Below, one piece after another: positions 21,642 to 33,252 of a stretch of 64,000 nt of DNA. Numbering within the stretch: position 1 is the stretch's first letter; every line of letters starts with the position of its first letter. Where the stretch lies: the NCBI GenBank assembly GCA_023213395.1, contig CM041465.1:144281741-144345740 (forward strand). Direction: 5' to 3'. The stretch comes from Cycas panzhihuaensis. Its lineage: Eukaryota > Cycadophyta. The translations under genes were made by a program, and so were the position numbers. Under the pieces are notes generated by a model. That model was not told the origin of the DNA, searched no databases, and saw only the letters and a list, made by a program, of their open reading frames with translations.

Positions 21642-22823
21642 GTATGTGAATTTTTTGAAATTGCTACTATGTTTTAAACATATAGAAATAATTTAGTCTA
21701 AAAAATTGTATGGCAAATGCTACATAAACCAATTAAACCTTACAGAAAACATTTCAATGGTTGCATATTTTGAATTGACTAGACCCCCTTGCATGCTTAT
21801 GGTTTATGTTTGGTGGGTTAGCATATAGTTTCATTTTTATTTAGTCTGTTAATGTGACTGCTAATGCCTGTATACACTTGCTCTATAATATATTGACATT
21901 TGCTTCAAAATTTGGGAATTAGGCATTGACGTATGATTCGGTCCAAGGGAGGGGATTCGTGGATTTTTTATCGCATTAATTAAGATATTGAAACTATTCT
22001 TGGACTTCTGAGGGGATAGCAAGTGCCCTGTGGGACTTTTGAATATGCTTACAGGGATCAGTGAATGCCATATTCCAATTGATGGTCATGTGTTCATTCT
22101 TTGTGGAGTCACCACATGCACATATACATGCCGCAGTACCAAGGATAGACTGTATCTATGTACATAAAACCTGCAACCACCCTAAAATAACGTATAATAC
22201 CCCCACAATTCATCCAGAAACCTTGAATTATTGCAATATCATCATTGAAGAGTGCTCTGGTAGAGAAGATCTATAACATTAATGATCAAGCATCAATAAT
22301 CGCCCAAAATTAAGATGCCAAATATCTCAAATACAATTGTGGATGTGTTGTGTGGGAATGATCCTAATAGAGAATGAGATCTCCATAATAGAAGCTTCTT
22401 GTGTTCTATTAGATTCTCTTTTGAGTAGTGGTTTTGTACGTAGGACTTGCCTGAAAGAAGGCCTAAGCCAAAATAAAGATCCAAGGTGATTTGCAAATGA
22501 GACTCTTTGTGTGTATCTAAGCAGTTGGAAATGCCACGTCTAGGGCTGTTTTTCAAATGTAGAAACGCTTTGGAAATGTGGTAATGGTCTTGAAACGTTT
22601 CCAATGGCCCAAAAACCTTTTTGGGCCATTTCTGGTTTGAGCCCACTTCTCCAATCTATTTTTAGCCTTTTCTGGTCCATTTCTTGTCGTTTTTGGGTCA
22701 TTTGTATATTTTTTATTTTTAAATTGATACAATAATGATTTGAATGCATAGATTAATGATTTAATATGTAGTTTTTCATATTGTATAAAAATATAATATA
22801 ATATTTTAAATATAATATATAAA

Positions 22824-22860
<37 letters not shown>

Positions 22861-23159
22861 GGGGGGTGTACGGACGCTTCCATGTTTTCTGGGTTTTTTT
22901 GAATTGTCATTTCCATGATTCCCTATTTTTGTTTCCACATTTTAGGCTACCAAGATGTGTATATTTATAGAACATAGATCCATTATGCAATCTTTTATTT
23001 GGCCAACTTTTGACCAATTAGGATTAGTGCATACATGGTGGAGTGACCTTATGTTACCTTCGAGATGTTGCTTTTACAAGCCCTTGTAGAAGTAATGTTT
23101 ACAATATTAGGGTTGTAAGTTAATGTTGTAGGTTCTAATAGATTTTAGGGTGAGTTTGG
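21642..23159. other. Possible intron or intergenic DNA with microsatellite
   Basis: No second small-TIM exon and no transposon end is recognised. A perfect palindrome, TGGCCCAAAAA/TTTTTGGGCCA, lies near 22602-22627. AT-rich sequence leads into a dinucleotide repeat at 22827. Confidence 0.45.
22827..22858. repeat. (TG)16 microsatellite
   Basis: About 16 uninterrupted TG units, followed by cgggggggtg. Confidence 0.95.
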
Positions 23160-23879
23160 TGAGTGATAAAAGTTCTCACTTAATGAATGAAATATTGGTC
23201 AAAGTTTAGGATTTTTGATAGAACTCAATGGGTTTTGGATTTTATCCTTTCCCTACGTGATCAAGCTTGGTGGTGGTATATAGCCCACCATCACATCTTT
23301 AGAACTTGGAACAATCTTCAATTGGCATTTCAATTAAGATTTGATCCTCCCCAAGGAACATTAATTTTAGGTTTTCTTGTAGGAGAATGTCTTACCCGAC
23401 ATCTAATTAGGTGCAAACGAACTTGGAGAAACTAGAGCATTCCTAAATCCCATTGGAGTCGCTTATGTTTTCATACATTGGGTACATTAGCAAAAAAATG
23501 GATCATAAAACAAGAATAGATTAGGGAAGCATCTTAGGATAAACTAGGGCACTCATTTGTGAGGTCATTTTCCTATTCCTCAAATAACAAGGTAATACAT
23601 AGGTATTGTGTAGCAAGAGAGAAATGAGTATGAAAGTGGAACATACTCTTATGTTAGTTGAAAGCATTATAGATACAAATAGCAATGAGAATGAGGAGGA
23701 GGAAGGGAAGGAAGTTTATAACCTCTAGAGTATACTGAATTACGATATGAACAAAGAGACATAGAAGAGACCCTTGCTCGCAAAATATGGGATAACCATC
23801 AAGTACATGAGGAGGAACTAAAAACAACTAAAATTAACCTCGGAACAGAAGAAGAACCGAAAAATATTACAGTTAGAGA
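23160..23879 (+). pseudogene. G1 gypsy gag-like region
   Basis: The open part 23187-23435 has DQAWWWYIAHHHIFRTWNNL followed by QLAFQLRFDPP, which fits the tryptophan-rich end of a plant gypsy gag (retrotrans_gag) domain. The following 450 bases hold Glu-rich fragments. No 5' LTR or PBS for G1 is visible, so it is 5'-truncated. Confidence 0.6.
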
Positions 23880-24620
23880 CTATTGGGATGAGAGAACAAT
23901 GGCGAAAGCATAAGCCATTTTTGAAGAATTCAAAGACGCGTCTGCTTGGTCATACAAAGACATTAAGGGTAGCTCTCTAGAGATAGGGGTACACCATATC
24001 AACTTAATGGAGGGAGCCAAACCGGTAATACAGAGACCATATAGGACGAATCCATGATACAAGGAAAAAGTGAAAGCTGAATTGGATAAGATGCTAGAAG
24101 TTGCTTTATCTATGAGGTGGAATACAGTGATTGGGTAAGCCCAGTGGTGGTAGTTCCAAAAAAGAATGGAAAATTTCGCATGTGCGTAGATTATCGCTAG
24201 CTAAATAAGGTCACAAAATAGGATCCATTTCCCATTCTCTTTATGGAAAATGCATTGGAAATGGTAGGTGCAATACCCACTTGGTTATATCCGTTGAGCC
24301 CATTTATAGATTAGTCCAAAACAACCTTTGTGATTGAATGGGGAATATATGCAACATATGCCTATAGAGTAATGCCATTTGGGTTAACAAATGCACTATC
24401 AACATTTCAAAGAATAGTGATCAATATTGTCAAAAATCTTATTGGGGAAATAGTAGCAGTATTTCTCGACAATTGGACATTACATGGAACAATGAAAAAT
24501 CACATATAAGAAAATCTCAGAATAAAGTTACAAACATTCTGTGAAAACAAGTTATGTTTGAATCCAGAAAAATATACCTTCTTGGTTCCCTTTAGAAACT
24601 TTCTAAGGCATATCATTAGC
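23880..24620 (+). pseudogene. G1 Ty3/gypsy reverse transcriptase, altered active site
   Basis: Blocks appear in the Ty3/gypsy order: GAKPVIQRPYRTNP, WVSPVVVVPKKNGKFRMCVD, a YR-LN block with a stop, then YRVMPFGLTNALSTFQR. The active-site block, normally F(L/V)DD, is FLDN at 24462-24473. One G-to-A change in the second Asp codon explains it. Multiple stops make it non-functional. Confidence 0.83.
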
Positions 24621-25987
24621 AAAGAAGGTTTGCTAAATGACCTAGCAAAAGTAGCCATAATTTTACATTATCCATAGCCTTACAATCGAAAACAAGTGAA
24701 AGGATTTTTGGGATTAACAAGCTATTATTGCAAATTTGTGAAGGGATATGCATAGATATCAAGGGCGTTGGAGTATCTGTTAAAAAAGGAAATAGATTGG
24801 GAATGGGGCTTAAAACAACAAAAGGCATTCGAGGCCCTAAAATGAGCAATAGCCTCAACACCTATATTATGATTCTCAGATTGGAACAAGGTATTCCATG
24901 TACATGTTGACGCTTCCCAATTTGCCATCGGATGTGTTTTAACACAACCAAGTGAGAATAACATAGACTGACTATTGTATTTCACAAGCTGGAAGCTGAC
25001 CCGAGTAGAACAAAATTACATGACTACAGAGAGGGAGGGATTAAGAATGGTTTATGCTTTACAAAAATCTTGACATTATCTTCTCTTCAATCCTTTTATA
25101 TTTTATGTGGATCACAAAGCATTGATGTATCTGGTAAGTAAGCCATTACTGCGATGATGCATTAACCGATGGTTAATGCTATTTCAAGAATTTACCTTTC
25201 GAATGGTGGTCAAACCGAGAAAAGCTCATGTAGTCCTCGACCGACTTTTTAGTCAGATATCAAGGGCACTGGAGTATTTGTTAAAAAAGGAAATAGATTG
25301 GGAATGAGGCTTAAAACAACACAAGGCATTCGAGGCCCTAAAATGAGCAATAGCCTCAACACCTATATTATGATTATCAGATTGGAACAAGGTATTCTAT
25401 GTACATGTCGATGCTTCCCAATTTGCCATCGGATGTGTTTTAACACAACCAAGTGAGAATAACATAGACTGACTATTGTATTTCACAAGTCGGAAGCTGA
25501 CCCGAGTAGAACAAAATTACATGACTACAGAGGGAGGGATTAAGAATGGTTTATGCTTTACAAAAAGCTTGACATTACCTCCTCTTCAATCCTTTTATAT
25601 TTTATGTGGATCACAAAGCATTGATGTATCTGGTAAGTAAGCCATTACTGCGATGATGCATTAATCGATGGTTAATGCTATTTCAAGAATTTACCTTTCG
25701 AATGGTGGTCAAACCGAGAAAAGCTCATGTAGTCCTCGACTGGCTTTTTAGAATGCATAATAGGGAGAAAGTTGTAGGAGTACATGATGACTTTCGTGAT
25801 GCAACATTGTTCAGTATTGAAGTGGTTCCTATCGAATGGTATGAAGATAATATAGAGTTTCTAACAACGGGACAATGTCCCCAAAACCTAGATAAGACAC
25901 AAAGAAGGAACTTGATACGAAAGGTAGAACCCTACCAACTAATTAGTGGAGAATTATAATGGCTCGGACTCGACAATGTCTTGTTTC
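24621..25987 (+). pseudogene. G1 gypsy RNase H, duplicated
   Basis: RNase H blocks VHVDASQFAIGCVLTQPSEN, REGLRMVYALQK and FYVDHKALMYL occur twice because of a 501-bp tandem duplication. The second unit runs on into LFQEFTFRMVVKPRKAHVVL and a spacer (25675-25959). G1 coding is then cut at 25987 by E5 and resumes at 33812. Confidence 0.8.
24754..25750 (+). repeat. 501-bp tandem duplication in G1
   Basis: Unit 1 is 24754-25254 and unit 2 is 25255-25750, both starting agatatcaagggc. They are nearly identical, differing by about a dozen substitutions and a 2-bp gap (gagagggaggga against gagggaggga). The duplication is much younger than G1, which already had its stops, because the stops are shared. 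Confidence 0.9.
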
Positions 25988-26541
25988 TGTTAAACCTTAT
26001 GTTTACATTTTAAGATTATGTACTTTATTTTTCATGTAATATTTGTACTTTTGTACTTTAGGGGCGACTTATCACTTAAGTGATAAAGTGCACACCCACA
26101 TTCTTTCTAGTGACACAACGTTGTCACTAAAGAGTCAAATGGACCCCCATGCACTTTTGCTCACATGAGAGCCCTAAAGGACACATGTCCTACATGCAAG
26201 GCATGTACCTTGGATGTTTGACACTTGTTAAACATCCTATGCCTTAGGTCTCTCCTTTCACTCTATATAATGAGACCTCTCCTCAGTGTCTCATATAGAG
26301 AGTTGGAGTCAGACAGTTATGTTGCCAGTTTGCTAATCAAACTGTTTATTCATTTGGAGGTTGGACCAATTCCAACCCCACACATTTGGTCTCATTTTCT
26401 TGCTCCTTCATTTTATGCTTTGTCTTGCTTATGCTTTTCATCTTGAGAGTAGCATACTTGTTAGCATTTGTGCTTTCTAGAACTAGAGTGAACCTAGCTT
26501 CTAGATCTTGGGACTGTTAAGCCATTAGGCCTCTTTTCACA
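25988..26541 (+). repeat. E5 5' LTR (554 bp)
   Basis: It runs from TGTTAAACC to TTTTCACA. A dyad CTTATCACTTAAGTGATAAAG lies near 26068-26088. A degenerate hairpin (TTGGATGTTTGACA arm) is at about 26214-26243. TATA-like ctatataatg is near 26270. Confidence 0.93.
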
Positions 26542-29047
26542 TTTGGTATCAGAGCAAGAGGAGACTAGTTCCCTCTGTTCTATTTGTAGCTACTCAAGGA
26601 GATTCAAAGAAGGCTTACAAACCCTTGGTGACGACCTTCGCTCTCTGAAGGCGATCCAAGGTTTGTTTGAAGACCTTTTCTTGCAGGTTCAAGCTGCTGG
26701 AGTATTTTTTAAAAGGCTGGAGCACTCTATATTCAAATTTGAAATTTTTTTCGAATCACCTTCAAGGTTTTGAGCAAAAGTACTCATGTTTTTTCATGAT
26801 TTTTCACTAAAAATCAAAATTTTTAAGCTAATTCTTCTCATAGTTTAGGTGCTATCATATTATGCAGTTCTCTGAAACTCATTATTGAAGAGTATTTTAA
26901 GCTATTAATCTTTTGCAGGTTGTGGACTATTTTTGGGCCACTTTCAGCCCACAAACCCCACTAAGGAACTCCAAATCCTTAGTTCTGTTTGTATTTAGCT
27001 TGTTTTTTTGCTAGAAATCAGCTCTCAAGCTCAGATTTGTAATTTGCAATTGTTATGAGATTTTTCTTAGCAAAGTTGAGTCATTCTTTCAACATTTCCA
27101 GTGATTTCTACCTCAGAAATTGAGGTTTCTTTGTGTTTTCTCTCACAAATGACTGGCTATTCAAGTTCTCACCCTGCATGCAGTTGTAACAGAGTCCAAA
27201 GAAGGAGCTCAGTTAGTTGTTGAAGGGTTTCGAACCCTAGACAGACGATCGCCATTTTTCCCAAAGGATGTGGGCGCCCTCTGTTTGGCTCTGCTGGTCC
27301 GTTCTCTCTCAATGAACATTTTTAGTTTGTGAAACTTCACAGGGAGCACCGTATGGGTACTACGACCCTTCACTTGAAGTCTCGTTTCCAACCGAGTCCT
27401 CTGCAAGGAGAACGAACGATCCGTTCGTCTCCGTAGGCGCACGAACGACGGCGGCCTGTCGCTCGTCTGTTTTTTCTCTTTTTTTCAAAAAATTTCTTTT
27501 TTGAAACTTTTCATTTTGAACTTAGGTTATAAAAAGTGGAATATTCACTGAATATTCCCTTTTACATAACTTACTTTCTTCTAAAGTTTTATTAAGTCTT
27601 CTTTAAATCATCAAAAATCCTTTTTTTAAATCCAATTCCAAAGGTTTCTAAATGATTTTTTTATCATTTAATACTTGTTGATTTCACTTTAGTGAAAAAC
27701 GACTAAATCAAAGGTTTTTTCAAGTATTTTTCTACATCAAAAGTGATTTTTTCTCTTTATTAAGTCATTTTTCTAGTCAAGGCACTTTGCATAGTGACTT
27801 TAGTTTAAATTTTCTTAAGAGAAAAATCACTTTTTTTTGTACCTTTGGAGCTAAAAATCTTCTAAGTATTGAGTGATCTCATTAAATCACCAATACTAAC
27901 TCAAACTCACTTCTTTGAAGACTCAAAAATACTCTTGTTTAAGCATTTTCAAAGGCTTCCTGCGTGGTGTCCTTATTGATCGAGTTGCAAAAAAAAAAAA
28001 AATTCAAATTTCAGCCTTTGTTTTTTGGCTCTTTAAGCTTCTTTTAACACTTAATTAATGTTAATTGGCTTAGGTGAAGTGATTTTAAGTGTTTGCATAT
28101 TGTAAAAGTGATATTTATCACTATTTTCAAACACTTTTTTAAGGCACCTTGCATGGTGACCTATTGCCCGTAGTCACAAAAAGGGCTCAAAACATACTTT
28201 GTACTTAATAAAATCATTTCTTTTTTGATCGTTGGGACTATTTTTAAAGTCCCAACACTTGGTGCTTGGTGTTCTATTTTACAAGTGGTTCTCTTACCTT
28301 CACTTTTGAGCATTAAAATGAACCCATTTGTATCTTCATCACAAAGTTTTGCTTTGCTTCATTGAGTACTTAAGCACATTTTCAAAGTACTTTTTTGCAA
28401 AACTCATTGTAATCAAGCATCTGCTTTTACTTGGATCTACATAAGCACTACACTTCATTAAGTGCTCATTGTAACAAACACTTCAAGTGTTCATATTGAT
28501 GTACTAAAATTGCTTCTTTTTGAAGCCACTTTTCATTGTAAGCTTAATCAAGCATTTCAGAAGTACATCATCCAAGTAAAAATAAATCTAAGTTCACTTT
28601 AACCTTCTAAAAAGTGACTTAAAAATCTTGTTGGAGAGGCCCGAAAAAGGTTCAAACCTTGCCTCTGAAATAACCTTAAGCTTGGTGCATTCCCTAGGGG
28701 ACCAACCGACCGCATTTGGCCAAGCACGACAATTAAGGTTGCTTGAGGGAAAGGAGGTTCGAAAAGGGTGTTATTAGGGCTGTGAATCCCAGGGAAAGCA
28801 TGGTATGTCCATGCAGATCAACCCTACCTGCCTTGTCCTAGATTTAACTTGGCCAACTGTTGGATCTCTTCTATAGATCAGGGTTGGACCAACTCCATAG
28901 CCTAGTCCTTCACCCCTCATCATTCCATTCAGTTGTTGGATCTTCTAATAAGATCAGAACTGTTGGTTTCGTTAGAAGGTGGAACTCAAGCGACAAAAGC
29001 TTTGAGTTTCCAAGTTATCTGCTAGCTTCAAGCCTTACAATTGAAAC
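26542..29047 (+). other. E5 primer-binding site and 2.5-kb leader
   Basis: PBS TGGTATCAGAGC is exact at 26544-26555. The leader is AT-rich with runs such as cacttttt and has no recognised protein. A motif of the form AAGGCaccTTGCaTgGTGaCc recurs at 27779, 27951 and 28141 (spacing 172 and 190). A hairpin ACGAACG-ATC-CGTTCGT is near 27412-27430. gttggatct...gatcag motifs near 28858 and 28936 are doubled. Leaders of E6 and E10 share these motifs. Confidence 0.75.
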
Positions 29048-29932
29048 ATGACTACTATTAACATGCTCAATGCATGCACCATTCGATTAACAGGTCAAGA
29101 TAACTATCAAGAATGGAAGAGAATCACTCAGAATTTGTTGATCATGAATGAATTTTGGGGTTATGTTTCTGGAAGACTACCCCAACCTGTACCTGTTGTC
29201 AATGGCAATGTAACTGTGCAACCTGATGATGCTTTTGTTGCTGCTTGGGAAGCCAAAGATGAAATCGCTTTGGCATTCCTTCATATGATTGTTGATGTAC
29301 ATGTGGATCAAAACATTGCTTGTGCAAAAACTTCTAAAGAAGCTTGGGTCATTTTGTCCTCTTTGTATGAAAGACGAGATGAAGCTCGCATTTTAATGGT
29401 AAAAGCCAAGTTGTATTCTGTAAAGTTTGTCAAGTCTATGTCGGCTTTTCTTTCCTCCATCAAGGAGGTATGTAATGAGTTGAATACACTAGGTAGTCCA
29501 GCAACAAGAGATGAATTGATCACATCTATTATCAAAGCTTTGCCAAAGGACTACAATCGCTTTATATCATCTACTACAAGAGATGGTTCTCTCAAAAGAA
29601 TGACATTCAATGAATTTGAAAGTTTATTGCTTCAAGAAGAACAAATCTACACCAAGGATAATGAGGAGAAACCATCTACATCAGGTGCATTTACGGCCAA
29701 ATCAAAGGCCAAACAGAACCCCAAACCTGCACTCTCAAAGCAGTTTGGGAACATGAACATTTGTTCTTCAAAGACCAATGTTGTGTGTCATTATTGTGGC
29801 AAACCTGGCCACATAGTACCTGATTGTAGGAAGAAGCAAGCAGATCTACGTCAACAACAAAGAATACCACACCAACCAAATCGACAAAGAATGTACCACG
29901 CCAAGAATACCAACAAAGATTCCAAAGAATAA
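29048..29932 (+). CDS. E5 copia gag (capsid-nucleocapsid)
   Basis: A 294-residue open frame starts at ATG 29048 with MTTINMLNACTIRLTGQDNY, the same start as gag in E6 and E10. The core (about residues 15-200) is the copia gag fold with W-x-I-L-S-S-L-Y-E-R block. A CCHC zinc knuckle CHYCGKPGHIVPDC is at residues 247-260 (29786-29827). The end at TAA 29930 comes from a local frameshift; in the other copies the frame runs on through a Gln-rich linker and an Arg/Gly-rich stretch into the protease. It forms the particle and binds RNA. Confidence 0.88.
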   Translation: MTTINMLNACTIRLTGQDNYQEWKRITQNLLIMNEFWGYVSGRLPQPVPVVNGNVTVQPDDAFVAAWEAKDEIALAFLHMIVDVHVDQNIACAKTSKEAWVILSSLYERRDEARILMVKAKLYSVKFVKSMSAFLSSIKEVCNELNTLGSPATRDELITSIIKALPKDYNRFISSTTRDGSLKRMTFNEFESLLLQEEQIYTKDNEEKPSTSGAFTAKSKAKQNPKPALSKQFGNMNICSSKTNVVCHYCGKPGHIVPDCRKKQADLRQQQRIPHQPNRQRMYHAKNTNKDSKE

Positions 29933-30640
29933 AGAAGAAGAACAACCCCCTCGACCAAATCGAGGTGCCTATCGAGGAGGTCAAAGAGGAAGGGGGGGTT
30001 TCAAAGGTGGCAATCAACGCCACTTTAATCAGTTTGCAGATGAAGACAAACTGTTTTGTGCATATCAAACATCCAAGGTTGATGAAACTTGGATTATCGA
30101 TTCTGGAGCTTCGCAACACATGACTGGGAGTGACGAACTCCTTACCAACATCAAGGAAGGTAAAGGTCAATCAGTGACCTCTTGCAACAATCAATCTGTT
30201 AAGATTTCTGGAATAGGCACAATAGCTCCATTTCACTCTTCTTCAAATCCTTCCTCTTCATTTCCCGATGGCAATGCCTACTTCATACCTTCTATGGACA
30301 AGAACTTGCTATCTGTTAGCAAATTGGACAAACAACAGATGAGCGTCTTGTTCAGAAATGGGAAATACATAATAAGTGACAAAGATGACCAAGTAGTAGC
30401 TGTTGGATATGAGGATCAAGGTCTCTACAAATTGGATGCAAATAACATAACACTTGATTCTGCTTACTCTGGTTCAATTGTCACTCCATACTTGTCCAAG
30501 ATGCAACTTTGGCATCAACGTCTAGGCCATTTGAGCTTAGACAATTTAAGGCAGATGATCAACAAAAACATGGTACATGGGCTTCCCAAAGATATATGGC
30601 ACAAAATGTCTTTGTGAAGCATGCATAATGGGGACTCAAC
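29933..30640 (+). pseudogene. E5 copia protease and GAG-pre-integrase
   Basis: An Arg/Gly-rich linker (RGAYRGGQRGRGGFKGG) leads to the aspartic protease motif IIDSGASQHMTG; DSGASQHM is at 30099-30122 and intact. The body continues in the open frame 30120-30617 with AYFIPSMDKNLLSVSKL, and the pre-integrase LWHQRLGHLSLDNLRQ. A frameshift near 30600 moves to the integrase frame (CLCEACIMGTQH). Confidence 0.85.
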
Positions 30641-31500
30641 ATCGCTTGCCTTTCCCTAAAGGCAAAACATGGCGTGCATCACATCCTTTGCAACTGGTAC
30701 ACTCGGATTTGTGTGGACCTATGTCCACTGCATCTTTTGGAGGAGCTTTGTACTACATCTCCTTCATTGATGACTTTTCTCATAAAGTTTAGGTATACTT
30801 CACCAAACACAAATCTGAAGCATTTTCCAAGTTCAAAGAATTCAAGCTTGAAGTGGAAAACGAGTCTGGCCACTCTATCAAAACATTAAGGACAGATAAT
30901 AGAGGTGAATTTACTTCAAATGAATTCACCCAATACTGCAAGGATAATGGCATTCAGAGACAGCTGACTATTCCTCACACTCCTCAACAAAATGGAGTCT
31001 CTGAAAGAATGAACAGAGCTTTGGCTAATAAAGCCAAAGCTATAATGCATGCACAAGGACTCACTCAAGCTTACTGGGCAGATGCATTTCACATAGCTGC
31101 CTATGTGGCCAATCACAGTCCAACTACAACAGTCATCGATATGACACCAGAGGAGGCATGGTTTGGCAAAAAGCCAATTGTCAGCCATTTGAGGACTTTT
31201 GGGTGCACTGCTTATATGCACATCCCCGATCAACAAAGGACAAAATTAGACAAGCACAATCTAAAATGCATCTTTGTAGGATATGCCATTCATAGCAAAG
31301 CCTACAAGTTGTATGATCCCATTAGGAAGAAAATGCATCTTTCAAGAGATGTCATCTTTGCTGAAGAAGATCATAAGGAGTTGCAAACAGCATCCATGCA
31401 ACCTTCCATTGACAAAGGAAAGAAGATTGTTGAGGCTTTCCTTCCCTCTCAATCTTCTACTCCATGTACATCATCTGCACTTCCGGACCGCTACATCAAC
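30641..31500 (+). pseudogene. E5 copia integrase
   Basis: The catalytic triad can be read: HSDLCGPM near 30700, RTDNRGEFTSNEF near 30890, and [12 protein letters not shown] near 30985. A TAG at 30790-30792 replaces the Trp of KVWVYF. The open part 30853-31503 includes [19 protein letters not shown] and [13 protein letters not shown], ending in a Ser/Pro-rich linker that shifts frame near 31490. Confidence 0.87.
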
Positions 31501-32484
31501 TGATTTTGCTCCACTTGATCCAAGCACATCTTCTGTTGATCAACCACTTAGACCAGAAGATTTTGAGGTTCAAGTCACTTCAATTCAAAAGTTACCAAAA
31601 TGGTATACTCAAACAGTACAAGATGACCACATCATTGAAGGAAAACGTCCATCAAAACATAGGCAATAGACCAATTATGCACTTATGGCTGAAGTGTTAT
31701 GTGTTGATGAGCCTTCCACTTTTGAGGAGGCTTTTAAAAATGAAAATCGGAAGGCTGCCATGGATGAAGAAATCCATTCTATTGAAAAGAATGGTACTTG
31801 GAATTTGGTTGAATTGCCTAAACACAAACAGGAAATCAATTGCAAATGAGTCTACAAGACCAAATTTCATTCTGATGGTTCACTTAAGCGGCAGAAGGCC
31901 CGCCTTGTAGCTAAAGGATTCAAACAAAAGGAAGGCATAGACTATGAGGAGACTTTTGCACCAGTGGCAAATATGAACACCATCAGACTCATCTTGGCCT
32001 TAGCTGCTCAATGTAAATGGCCAGTCTATCAGATGGACGTGAAGAGCGCCTTTCTTAATGGCGATCTTCAGGAGGAGGTATATTTGGAGCAACCTCCCGG
32101 TTGCAAAGTACAAGGCAAGGAGCATTTTGTAAGTCACCTAAAAAAGGCGTTATATGGCTTGAAACAAGCTTCAAGAGCATGGTATTCAAAGATCGATGAT
32201 TACTTCTCGAGACATGGGTTTCATCGATCTACTTCAGATCCTGACCTATATATCAAACATGAAAAGAACCATGCCATTTTTATTGCCTTGTATGTAGATG
32301 ACTTAGTGATCACTGGCAATGACACTAAGATAATAAACATTCTCCAGGATGACTTAAAGAAAAGTTTCGAGATGATAGATCTTGGACTTCTCCATTATTT
32401 CTTAGGCTTTGAGATATGGCAACAGCCAGGCTATATCTTCATCTCCCAAGCGAAATATTCTTGGGACATTTTGTAGCGGTTCAG
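31501..32484 (+). pseudogene. E5 copia reverse transcriptase
   Basis: The order is linker, then stops at 31667 (Gln codon) and 31847 (Trp of CKWVYK), then an open frame 31964-32476 with [40 protein letters not shown] and intact YVDD at 32291-32302. It ends at TAG 32474-32476, where the family has a Gln (DILQRF). All of these stops are one C-to-T or G-to-A change from the family codon. Confidence 0.88.
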
Positions 32485-32485
32485 G

Positions 32486-33252
32486 ATGCACGACTACAAA
32501 CCAACACGTACACCAATGGAGAATGGCACTAAGCTTACTCTCAATGAGGAAGCTGCACCGGCAGATCCCACTCTTTACTGGCAGTTGATCGGTAGCCTCA
32601 TTTATCTCACCAACACTCGACCGAATATTTCATTTGCAGTTGGGATTTGTTCACGATACATGTCTCAACCCAATCAGAAACATTGGAATGCAACTAAACG
32701 CATACTTAAATACATCAAAGGGACATTGCAACATGGCTTTGAGTATGCACATAATGATAACTCCACTCTAGAAGGGTTCTCAGATTCTGATTGGGTAGGT
32801 TGCCAAGATAGCAGGAGATCAACATCAAGATACTGCTTTTCCCTTGGTTTAGCAGTTGTTTCGTGGAGTTGCAAGAAGCAACCCAATGTTACCTTGTCCT
32901 CCACCGAAGCAGAGTACAAAGCTGCAGTCAGCGCAGCTTGTGAAGCTATCTGGCTACGGCAGATTCTTAGGGAACTTGGATTTGAGCAGGATCACCCCAC
33001 CAGGATATACTGTGACAATCAAAGTGTATTCAAGTTAGCCAAGAATCCAGTCTTTCATGCACGGACCAAACACATCGAGGTTCATCATCACTTCATCAGA
33101 GAGCATGTGCAGAATGGTGAGATCAACCTCCAGTACAGACCTACAGAGGAGCAGACAACAGATATCTTTACCGAGCCTCTTGGTAGAGAAAAGTTTGTCA
33201 AATTCAGAGATGGTCTTGGCGTCTGACTTAACATTGTAAACAGTAGGGGGGG
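32486..33252 (+). CDS. E5 copia RT thumb and RNase H
   Basis: One open frame of 246 residues covers QLIGSLIYLTNTRPNISFAV, FSDSDWVGCQDSRRSTSRYC, LSSTEAEYKAAVSAACEAIW, YCDNQSVFKLAKN, HARTKHIEVHHHFIREHV and EEQTTDIFTEPLG. Family-typical acidic residues (DSDW, TEAEY, DNQS) are present. It ends just before the polypurine tract at 33243-33252. Confidence 0.88.

Noticed and set aside
22061-22276. 71-codon frame downstream of the small-TIM-like exon, considered as its next exon
   Set aside because: It has no twin CX3C and no similarity to the rest of a small TIM.
26543-26773. Open frame starting at the E5 primer-binding site
   Set aside because: It begins inside the PBS and is in the leader. It has no match in the leaders of E6 or E10 and no family feature.
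29691-30170. 159-codon minus-strand frame over E5 gag-protease
   Set aside because: It is antisense to clear gag and protease coding. The sense strand explains the conservation.
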